36,591 nt of DNA from Gammaproteobacteria bacterium (GTDB lineage Bacteria; Pseudomonadota; Gammaproteobacteria; Thiohalobacterales; Thiohalobacteraceae). Positions within the stretch are counted from its first letter, which is position 1. Every line of letters begins with the position of its first letter. The DNA is taken from assembly GCA_018819175.1 (NCBI GenBank), contig JAHJQQ010000044.1, positions 1 to 36,591 on the forward strand, given 5' to 3'. Shown one piece after another: positions 8,007 to 13,800 of this stretch. The notes beneath the pieces are model-generated. The model made no database searches. It was not told the origin of the DNA and saw nothing but the letters and a program-made list of their open reading frames with translations. Position numbers and translations under genes: made by a program.

Positions 8007-8375
8007 GCTATAACAACCAAATTAATTATCAATGTTGATCCGCGCCTCGTAGGGCGCATTAGGCCGAAGGCCGTAATGCGCCGAATGGGTTGGCTCAAAA
8101 CATCCGGCGCAATACGCTGCGCTATTGCGCCCTACATAACTGTCTTCGTCCTAGTAGATGTAGGTCGGATGGACCAACCCCGCGATTAAACGCGAGGTTG
8201 GTACGGTAAGGAAATTGTTGTTTTAAAGCCTGTGCTCAGCGATTTTTGAGCACAGGCAACCGTTCAGGCGCGGAGTGCCGCGTCCGACGGGGGCGTGAAC
8301 GCAAAAAACACTCTCTCTGTATCCTGCTAGGCTTAAAGCGAATGGTTGGTAAGTCGTGAGCGCGAGGTAATGTCC
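8007..8375. repeat. Palindrome-rich leader of the macrodomain gene
   Basis: This stretch has no gene. It holds three stem structures. One is a large GTAGGGCGC element (8049-8135), related to 30562-30595. The second is a stem ACCAACCCCGCG / CGCGAGGTTGGT with loop ATTAAA (8173-8202). The third is a perfect 11-bp stem GCCTGTGCTCA / TGAGCACAGGC with an 8-base loop (8228-8257). The last two lie 120-200 bases upstream of the macrodomain start and may act in its transcript. No clear promoter was found. Confidence 0.7.
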
Positions 8376-8873
8376 ATGATCCGAGTTCATCAGGGTGATA
8401 TCACCAAACTCAACGTCGACGCTATCGTGAATGCAGCCAGCGAATCGCTGCTGGGCGGCGGCGGTGTCGATGGCGCGATTCACCGGGCCGCCGGGCCGCA
8501 GTTGAAGGAATACAACCGCGCACATGGCGGCTGTCTGACCGGCGAGGCCAGGTTGTCACCGGGATTCAATCTACCGGCCAAGTGGGTGATCTCCACCGTG
8601 GGTCCGGTCTGGCGTGGCGGCGAAGAGAGTGAGCCCGAACTCCTGGAGTCCTGTTATCGCAGCTGTTTCGAACTCGCACTGGAAAATGCCGTGCACTCGA
8701 TTGCGTTTCCTGCCATCAGCACAGGGGTGTATGGCTATCCCAAGGAAGCGGCAACACGCATCGCGGTGCGGGTGATGCGCGAATTCGAGCCTCGTTTTGG
8801 GGAGATTGTGGCTTGTTGTTTCAGTGAGTCGGATGTTGAGCTGTATCAGCGGGTGTTGGAGGATGGAGGTTAG
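8376..8873 (+). CDS. Macrodomain O-acetyl-ADP-ribose deacetylase (YmdB-like)
   Basis: This 165-residue single macrodomain opens with IRVHQGDITKLNVDAIVNAAS, followed by the glycine-rich loop LLGGGGVDGAIHRAAG. The conserved Asp and Asn of GDITKLNVDAIVNAA and the phosphate loop ISTGVYGYP are present. This set is typical of MacroD/YmdB-type enzymes that hydrolyse O-acetyl-ADP-ribose and remove mono-ADP-ribose from acidic residues. I chose the second ATG (8376) because GAGG lies 8 bases before it; the first ATG at 8370 is too close. The gene lies between two near-identical repeat doublets (7396-8006 and 8883-9519), so it looks like cargo. Its base composition is close to the chromosome, unlike the other cargo genes. 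Confidence 0.92.
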   Translation: MIRVHQGDITKLNVDAIVNAASESLLGGGGVDGAIHRAAGPQLKEYNRAHGGCLTGEARLSPGFNLPAKWVISTVGPVWRGGEESEPELLESCYRSCFELALENAVHSIAFPAISTGVYGYPKEAATRIAVRVMREFEPRFGEIVACCFSESDVELYQRVLEDGG

Positions 8874-8882
8874 GTCTTTATA

Positions 8883-9075
8883 CCCTCTCCCCTCGCGGGA
8901 GAGGGGTAGGGAGAGGGGGCGGCGCCAGCCGTTGCTTGTTTTTTCGAAGCTGCTGGTGTGGTTAATTCATTTCACGTCAGCGATACATCATAGCTTTTCT
9001 TTCGCCCTTGCTGGGCGAGGTACTTTTCTTTGCTTCGCCAAAGAAAAGCTACCCAAAAGAAAGGCGACCCGAAGG
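8883..9075 (+). repeat. Array module M3 (forward, short unit)
   Basis: M3 has the same order as M1, with an intact TTTTCTTTG-CTTCGC-CAAAGAAAA hairpin (from 9022) and the end box CCCGAAGG (9068-9075). It is followed by a 29-base spacer, ATGGTTTAAGTAGCTGG... to CTAGAGT, and then M4. It carries no gene. With M4 it forms a second copy of the M1-M2 doublet. Confidence 0.87.
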
Positions 9076-9104
9076 ATGGTTTAAGTAGCTGGACTGACTA
9101 GAGT

Positions 9105-9519
9105 CCCCTCTCCCCTCGCGGGAGAGGGCCAGGGAGAGGGGGAGCGGCGCCAGCCGTTGTCTGTTTTCTCTGGCCTGCCGGTTCCGCTAATTCATTTCAC
9201 GCCAGCGATACACCTGAACCTTCCTTTCGCCCTCGCTGGGCGAGGTACTTTTCTTTGTGTCGCCAAAGAAAAGCTACCCAAAAGAAAGGCGACCCGAAGG
9301 CTTGCCCGCTGCGCGGGTTCCCTGCGCTTCTCGGAGCAATCGGCGCGCGCCTAACTCGCCGGCCGAAAACCACGACCGGCTCAAACACGAGGCGCGCTTC
9401 CCCCTATTGCCCCTGCGATGCTCGGCTGCGCCTACGGGGCTGGAAGTCAAAACCCTTTCTCCGTAGCCTGGGTTGAACGCAGTGAAACCCGGGTTTCGCT
9501 TTTGCTCAACCCAGGCTAC
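9105..9519 (+). repeat. Array module M4 with long tail and terminal palindrome
   Basis: The module is 9105-9300 and its tail 9301-9519. The tail ends in a clean nested palindrome: outer arms GTAGCCTGGGTTGA (9463-9476) and TCAACCCAGGCTAC (9506-9519), inner GAAACCCGGGTTTC (9484-9497). The HEPN-like gene begins 45 bases later. Frames through the repeat are not considered genes. Confidence 0.87.
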
Positions 9520-9564
9520 CCTTCCTATTAGATGTAATGGGACGGCGTCACGGAACCAAAAGCA

Positions 9565-10152
9565 ATGGATGAAGATATCAAGAAGAAGTATGAAGAGCAG
9601 ACAGAAGATTTGTATGCTGCGCTAGGTAAGTTTGCTGTTGAATTCGAGCATATTTGCAACTATTTGCGCTTAATCATAATGGCAATCCTCAATAATGAAG
9701 GTTTGCGTAACGAAAAAGTCATGCAAATACTTCTCGCTGATCTAACTGCGGACCCTTTGCGCGCCCAAGTAATGTCGTTGGTTGCTGAAACGCAGGGCTT
9801 GTCAGATGCAGAAATCAAGAACATAAACAACATCTTAAATCGAGTTCAAAATTTAACTAAAACGAGAAACGATGTGTTGCACGGAACATGGTATATCGGT
9901 TGGGCTGGCGTCGGCGATAATGAATTTACTGCTGCGCCAGGAATAAAAATTAAAAGGAATAAAAAAGGTACGGCGCCGAAGACGTTTGAATGGAAAGAAA
10001 AAGATTTCGATGAATTGTCTGTTGAGGCTGTCGAGCTTTGGAGCTTGTTAGCACGATTGTATGGATGCATATCAGGGAACTTTAAAATCGAAAATAATTT
10101 CGTAGTTGACGCTAATGGTAAGGTTGGCCTACCCAAGAAAATGTATGAGTAA
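9565..10152 (+). CDS. Predicted HEPN-like protein, possible RNase
   Basis: This 195-residue, mostly helical, charged soluble protein has no signal or membrane segment. The only motif I recognise is KTRNDVLHGTW near residue 105. It fits the R-(N/D/H)-x3-H signature of HEPN ribonucleases, preceded by a long helical region (FEHICNYLRLIIMAIL, NILNRVQNLTKTRNDVLH). HEPN proteins occur as toxins, antiphage effectors and RNA-processing enzymes. Base composition is much more AT-rich than the core genes, and the ribosome-binding site is weak, both pointing to horizontal transfer. An imperfect palindrome follows (10160-10221), then a second AT-rich gene. No antitoxin is recognised next to it. The fold assignment needs a profile search. 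Confidence 0.6.
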   Translation: MDEDIKKKYEEQTEDLYAALGKFAVEFEHICNYLRLIIMAILNNEGLRNEKVMQILLADLTADPLRAQVMSLVAETQGLSDAEIKNINNILNRVQNLTKTRNDVLHGTWYIGWAGVGDNEFTAAPGIKIKRNKKGTAPKTFEWKEKDFDELSVEAVELWSLLARLYGCISGNFKIENNFVVDANGKVGLPKKMYE

Positions 10153-10159
10153 ACATCTA

Positions 10160-10221
10160 ATAACAGCATCAAGAACGCCCGCCTTACAGTGTAGTCCCTT
10201 GTTCTGGTCGTTGTGTGTTAT
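10160..10221 (+). other. attC-like imperfect palindrome between two cargo genes
   Basis: Two paired boxes in each half could fold like an integron recombination site: ATAACA (10160-10165) with TGTTAT (10216-10221), and AGAAC (10172-10176) with GTTCT (10201-10205). The left half (TAACAGCATCAAG) resembles the start of many attC sites. The canonical GTTRRRY/RYYYAAC boxes are not met, so this is a weak candidate. Confidence 0.3.
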
Positions 10222-10235
10222 AGGAAATTAACTCG

Positions 10236-10538
10236 ATGAAAGAATTAACCATCCCACCAGCCGCTGAAAGGGATGAGAACTCAGTGGAAGTGATAAGGGC
10301 TTGGTTCGCGGAGAAGGGCCTGTGGGTTTCTTTAAATCCACATGTATTTCGTGATCGCGATCTTAAAGAAGAGGATGCGTGGGGAATAGTTCTCGCGGAT
10401 ACGATTAGGCATTTAGCTAATGCCAGATGTTTAGTGTCAGGGAACAGCCAAGAAGAAACTATTAAGTTGATTAAAGAAGCACTTGATACTGAAATATTGA
10501 AGCCAACATCAACAGTAAGAGGTGGGTTCATTGGCTAG
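10236..10538 (+). CDS. DUF5076-like small protein
   Basis: This 100-residue soluble protein (MKELTIPPAAERDENSVEVI... EEDAWGIVLADTIRHLANA) resembles the DUF5076 family by its opening LTIPP, the IRAWF-x-EKGLWVSLNP segment and the AWGIVLAD helix. No function is known for that family. AGGA sits ten bases upstream of the ATG. The gene is AT-rich like its neighbour, starts 83 bases after it on the same strand, and is followed directly by an inverted copy of the repeat unit. Whether it works with the HEPN-like protein is unknown. Confidence 0.65.
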   Translation: MKELTIPPAAERDENSVEVIRAWFAEKGLWVSLNPHVFRDRDLKEEDAWGIVLADTIRHLANARCLVSGNSQEETIKLIKEALDTEILKPTSTVRGGFIG

Positions 10539-10552
10539 TTAGCGTGATCTGG

Positions 10553-10998
10553 ATTGAGCGAATGAAAAACCCGGGTTTCACTTTGTGCAACCCAGGCTAC
10601 GAATCAAATTTGTTCGAGTAACAAGTGGCAGAGTCGTAGACTCTGCCACTTGTTGGTTTTGACTTTCAACCCCCCGTAGGCGCAGCCGAGCATCGCAGCC
10701 CGTTTGCGAAGAAGCTCGCCTCGTGTCTGAGGCGCGCAGCGCCGAGTTAGGCGAGCGCGCAATCGGGCGAGAAGCGCAGGGAACCCCGCGTAGCGGGGCA
10801 AGCCTTCGGGTCGCCTTTCTTTTGGGTACTTTTTCTTTGGCGAGGCAAAGAAAAGTACCTCGCCCAGCAAGGGCGAAAGGACGGTGAAGGTGTATCGCCG
10901 ATGTGAAATGAATTAACAAAGCCAGCAGGCCAGAGAAAACGGACAACGGCTGACGTCGTTCCCCCTCTCCCTAGCCCTCTCCCGCGAGGGGAGAGGGG
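10553..10998 (-). repeat. Array module M5 with long tail (reverse)
   Basis: This is an inverted copy of the long unit: module 10803-10998 (box CCTTCGGG at 10803-10810) and tail 10553-10802. The tail includes a perfect 15-bp hairpin (ACAAGTGGCAGAGTC, loop GTA, 10621-10653) and the CCCGGGTTTC...CAACCCAGGCTAC palindrome (10570-10600). With M4 it frames the HEPN-like and DUF5076-like genes as inverted repeats. Frames through it are not considered genes. Confidence 0.87.
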
Positions 10999-11123
10999 AC
11001 GCTAGCAAGCGTAGCCCGCATGGAACATCGAGGAATGCGACGGAAAGTTGATCTGTCGTTATCCCGGATTCCGGTCCATCGGTTCTGCATCCAGGCTACA
11101 CACTTACAGTTACACGCCTATGA
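10999..11123. repeat. Spacer with degenerate CCCGGATTCCGG repeat
   Basis: The gap between reverse modules M5 and M6 starts with GACGCTAGC, the reverse form of the boundary seen at other module junctions. It holds remnants of the CCCGGGTTCCG/CCAGGCTAC palindrome (ATCCCGGATTCCGG, CATCCAGGCTACA). No gene is seen in it. Confidence 0.6.
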
Positions 11124-11497
11124 GGTCGGAGTCGTAGACTCCGGACCCTTATTGGTTTTGAATTTCCACTTCCCGTAGGCACAGCCGAGCATCGCAGCCC
11201 GTTTGCGAAGCAGCTCGCCTCGTGTCTGAGGCGCGCAGCGCCGAGTTAGGCGAGCGCGCAAACGGGCGAGAAGCGCAGGGAACCCCGCGTAGCGGGGCAA
11301 GCCTTCGGGTCGCCTTTCTTTTGGGTACTTTTTCTTTGGCGAAGCAAAGAAAAGTACCTCGCCCAGCAAGGGCGAAACAAAAGCTATGGTGTATCGCTGG
11401 CGTGAAATGAATTAGTAAAGCCGGAAGGCCAAAGAAAACAGACAACGGCTGACGCCGTTCCCCCTCTCCCTAGCCCTCTCCCACGAGGGGAGAGGGG
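11124..11497 (-). repeat. Array module M6 with long tail (reverse)
   Basis: The module is 11302-11497 and the tail 11124-11301, closely matching M5. Its tail hairpin keeps the apex GAGTCGTAGACTC but has a different lower stem (GGTCGGAGTC / GACTCCGGACC, 11124-11147) from M5. This suggests the structure, rather than the sequence, is conserved. Confidence 0.87.
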
Positions 11498-11564
11498 ACT
11501 CTAGTCAGTTCAGACGGATTAAGCCACCATACAGTCGCTCCAATAATCAAACAGGCAATTGAAG

Positions 11565-11831
11565 ATGGACAGTGAATTAACGAATAACAACTGGGCCAAG
11601 ATAATTAAATCAACATGGTTCCTTCTCAGTGTAATCTGCGGCTTTTCAATGGTAGCGCTGGCGTTTTACACATTTATCGACCCTTCTCTTTGTGAGTCAG
11701 GGTGCGGGAATCTTACGAGACCCATATTTGATTTTTCGTATAGGTCTTTTGGTGCTTGGGGTCCGCGTATAGTATTTTTGCTTGTGGCTATCTTTTTCTT
11801 TTGGAGTGCCATGAGAGCAAAAGAAAAATAA
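11565..11831 (+). CDS. Small two-span membrane protein, unknown function
   Basis: This 88-residue protein has two predicted membrane helices, WFLLSVICGFSMVALAFYTF (about residues 18-37) and IVFLLVAIFFFWSAM (about 69-83). Between them is a short loop containing two cysteines (CESGCG), and the C-terminus is lysine-rich (RAKEK). I do not recognise a family. The ATG at 11565 is preferred to the upstream TTG at 11559, with AGG about ten bases upstream. It is AT-rich and sits between the CCCGAAGG box of M7 and the CTAGAGT boundary of M6, the position that is empty after M1 and M3, so it looks like inserted cargo. It runs opposite to the module orientation. Confidence 0.65.
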   Translation: MDSELTNNNWAKIIKSTWFLLSVICGFSMVALAFYTFIDPSLCESGCGNLTRPIFDFSYRSFGAWGPRIVFLLVAIFFFWSAMRAKEK

Positions 11832-11869
11832 TGGCAGAGATTGCGATCTGAATGAGGGGCCTCATTCTG

Positions 11870-12039
11870 CCTTCGGGTCGCCTTTCTTTTAGGTGCTCTT
11901 TCTTTGGCGAAGCAAAGAAAAGTACCTCGCCCAGCGAGGGCGAAAGGGAGGGTGGATGAACAGGGGCAGCTACGAGTCAGGAGATTGCCACGCTGCGCTC
12001 GCAATGACGGGAGGGAGCCCTCTCCCTGAGGGAGAGGGG
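11870..12039 (-). repeat. Array module M7 (reverse, chimeric)
   Basis: M7 has the end box CCTTCGGG (11870-11877), the CTTTGGCGAAGCAAAG hairpin and the CGCCCAGCGAGGGCG stem. Its outer half is replaced by a different repeat (GAGATTGCCACGCTGCGCTC..., about 11979-12010). It closes with a CCCTCTCCC TGA GGGAGAGGG hairpin (12018-12039). That hairpin lies directly downstream of dolP and could terminate its transcript. Confidence 0.8.
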
Positions 12040-12045
12040 TTCTAT

Positions 12046-12633
12046 TTAATCCATATACTCAAACAACTTCACCACCCGCTGAACGCCACCAACACCACTG
12101 GCCGTGATTGCGGTCGCGGCGCCTTCGGCGCGGGTCAGTAACCCCATCAGGAACACGGTGCCGTTTTCGGTCACGACCTTGACGCGGGTGGGATCGAAGT
12201 TTTCATAACCTTTCACGCTGAACAGGCTGGTCTTCACCTTGGCGGTGATCAGGCTGTCGCTGCTGCGCGTCATCATGGAGCTGGGCGCGGCGATCATGAG
12301 TTCATTGTGGACGCGGCGTACCTTTTCGATGCCGCCGATGAGTTCGCCGGCGCGCTGACGCAGTGCCTCGCTGGGGACTTCGCCGCTGATCAGTACGATC
12401 ATATTGAAGCTGGTCACATTGAGATGTCCCTGACGCTTAAGCTCGGCTTCATTGCTGATCGCGGTGGCCGCCTTCATTTCAATGGACTGATCTTCGACAT
12501 AACTGCCGGCGGTGCGGCGGTCATGGGCGACGCTGGCACCGGTGGCCGCGCCACCGATCAGGACCGGCGCGCAGCCCTGCAGCAGCAGATTCAGGAGCAG
12601 GGCGGAAACTACGAGGGGATGTGAAACGTTCAT
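12046..12633 (-). CDS. dolP: BON-domain outer-membrane lipoprotein DolP (YraP)
   Basis: This 195-residue lipoprotein has signal and lipobox LLLQGC with the acylated Cys at about position 21. Two BON domains follow, about 50-115 (FNMIVLISGEVPSEALRQRA) and 120-195 (KVVTENGTVFLMGLLTRAEG). DolP maintains outer-membrane integrity, binds anionic phospholipid and supports the BAM machinery and amidase activation at the septum. It lies 4 bases after diaA in the order lpoA-yraN-diaA-dolP, as in E. coli, where the operon's last gene is under envelope-stress control. Confidence 0.93.
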   Translation of the reverse strand: MNVSHPLVVSALLLNLLLQGCAPVLIGGAATGASVAHDRRTAGSYVEDQSIEMKAATAISNEAELKRQGHLNVTSFNMIVLISGEVPSEALRQRAGELIGGIEKVRRVHNELMIAAPSSMMTRSSDSLITAKVKTSLFSVKGYENFDPTRVKVVTENGTVFLMGLLTRAEGAATAITASGVGGVQRVVKLFEYMD

Positions 12634-12637
12634 GGGG

Positions 12638-13231
12638 CTATTCCTCTTGTCCCAGTAATTGATGATCGATCAGGTCGCACAGGCAGTGGATGATGAGGAT
12701 GTGGATTTCCTGAACCCGTGCGGTCGACATGGCGGGTACGCGGATCTCGACATCCTGGTTGATGAGGAGATCGGAAATCATTCCGCCATCACGTCCGGTC
12801 AGGGCAACCACCACCATGTCGCGATCATGCGCCGCATCGATGGCGTTAATGATATTGGCGGAATTACCGCTGGTCGAGATTGCCAGCAGGATATCGCCGG
12901 GCTGTCCGAGTGCGCGGATCTGTTTGGAGAAAATATCTTCGAACTGATAATCGTTGGCAATCGACGTGATGGTGGAACTGTCGGTGGTGAGGGCGATGGC
13001 CGGCAGGCCGGGGCGTTCCATTTCAAAGCGGTTGAGCATTTCCGAGGAGAAATGCTGGGCGTCCGCGGCCGAGCCGCCATTGCCGCAGCTGAGTACCTTG
13101 TTCTCGCTCAGCATGGCGCGGGTCATGGCCTCGGCGGCGTGGGCAATGCCGGGCGCCACCGCGTTCATGGCCTGCTGCTTGGCCTGAATGCTGTCGTTGA
13201 ACATTTGGGTGATGCGTGCGAGCAGATCCAT
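12638..13231 (-). CDS. diaA: SIS-domain DnaA initiator-associating protein DiaA
   Basis: This 197-residue single SIS domain has the phosphosugar-binding motifs SCGNGGSAADAQHFSSEM and LLAISTSGNSANII. It is close to phosphoheptose isomerase GmhA, and sequence alone does not fully separate the two. The position between yraN and dolP is that of diaA, whose product binds DnaA and promotes timely replication initiation. I therefore prefer DiaA; a GmhA role cannot be excluded if the genome has no other copy. Confidence 0.85.
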   Translation of the reverse strand: MDLLARITQMFNDSIQAKQQAMNAVAPGIAHAAEAMTRAMLSENKVLSCGNGGSAADAQHFSSEMLNRFEMERPGLPAIALTTDSSTITSIANDYQFEDIFSKQIRALGQPGDILLAISTSGNSANIINAIDAAHDRDMVVVALTGRDGGMISDLLINQDVEIRVPAMSTARVQEIHILIIHCLCDLIDHQLLGQEE

Positions 13232-13278
13232 ATTTCCGGTTTCGCTGTTGTGGTAGTCAACCTAAAAAAATCATTTCA

Positions 13279-13408
13279 GCCACGGAAACACACGGAAGAC
13301 ACTGAAACACGGTACATTCCTGGAGCGACTATTCACCACCTTGCGGGTGATGGGCTGCCGGCGAGAAGCCTATGATCTTGTCGGTGTTTTTCCGTGTGAT
13401 TCCGTGGC
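13279..13408. repeat. CACGGAA inverted repeat splitting diaA from yraN
   Basis: The 19-base arms GCCACGGAAACACACGGAA (13279-13297) and TTCCGTGTGATTCCGTGGC (13390-13408) differ at one position. Inside is a smaller stem CACCACC-TTGC-GGGTGATG. The element fills most of the 194-base gap between yraN and diaA, which suggests a mobile palindrome inserted inside the operon. No promoter is evident. Confidence 0.75.
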
Positions 13409-13425
13409 AAATGTGGTTTATAGGG

Positions 13426-13800
13426 TCAATCGGCCTCAAAGGCGTTGCGTATCCATTCGATCCGTGGTCCCGCGCTATCCGGAGACACTGCGACGACATC
13501 GAAGCGTGCGGCCAGTTGTCCTGCGCGCGGATGGCGGTGAAGATAGTGCGCGGCGCAGTGCGCGATGCGTTGCTGCTTGCGCCGGTTCACCGACTCCAGG
13601 CCGGAACCATAACGGCTTTGGCGCCGGTATCGTACCTCAACGAACACCAGATTGTCTGTGTCGCGCATGATCAGGTCGATTTCACCCTGGCGACAATGGT
13701 AGTTGCGTGTTATCAGCCGCAAACCCTGTTGCAGCAGATACCGACAGGCCAGTTCTTCAGCGTTGGCCCCCTGAGTCCGGGGCGGTTGCAGGATAGTCAT
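13426..13800 (-). CDS. yraN: YraN family protein (endonuclease-fold, UPF0102)
   Basis: This 124-residue protein has the YraN/UPF0102 signature: G-x-x-AEELACRYLLQQGLRLITRNYHCRQGEIDLIMRD in short segments, then LVFVEVRYR and the C-terminal RFDVVAV. The Glu-x-Asp of GEIDLI and the Glu of FVEVR match the active-site pattern of the restriction-endonuclease-like fold, but the role in the cell is not established. The ATG at 13798-13800 has AGGA eight bases upstream and lies inside the end of lpoA (44-base overlap), so translation is probably coupled. Confidence 0.9.
   Translation of the reverse strand: MTILQPPRTQGANAEELACRYLLQQGLRLITRNYHCRQGEIDLIMRDTDNLVFVEVRYRRQSRYGSGLESVNRRKQQRIAHCAAHYLHRHPRAGQLAARFDVVAVSPDSAGPRIEWIRNAFEAD

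Noticed and set aside
8223..8525. 100-residue minus-strand frame upstream of the macrodomain gene
   Set aside because: It overlaps the conserved macrodomain N-terminus on the other strand and a hairpin; no support.
7617..11445. Many short frames reading like FFASPKKKYPKERRPEGLP on both strands
   Set aside because: They recur because the DNA repeat recurs, lack ribosome-binding sites, and their ends vary with small indels between copies. The conservation is at DNA/structure level.
7396..12039. CRISPR array
   Set aside because: Repeats are too long (over 150 bp), spacing is irregular, and orientation switches; there are no short uniform spacers and no cas genes.
7361..12045. Classical integron or insertion sequence
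   Set aside because: No integrase or transposase is encoded in the window and only one weak attC-like hairpin was seen, so I describe the region only as cassette-like.
12659..13375. 238-residue plus-strand frame
   Set aside because: It is antisense to diaA, which has clear SIS motifs; the frame has no recognisable domain.
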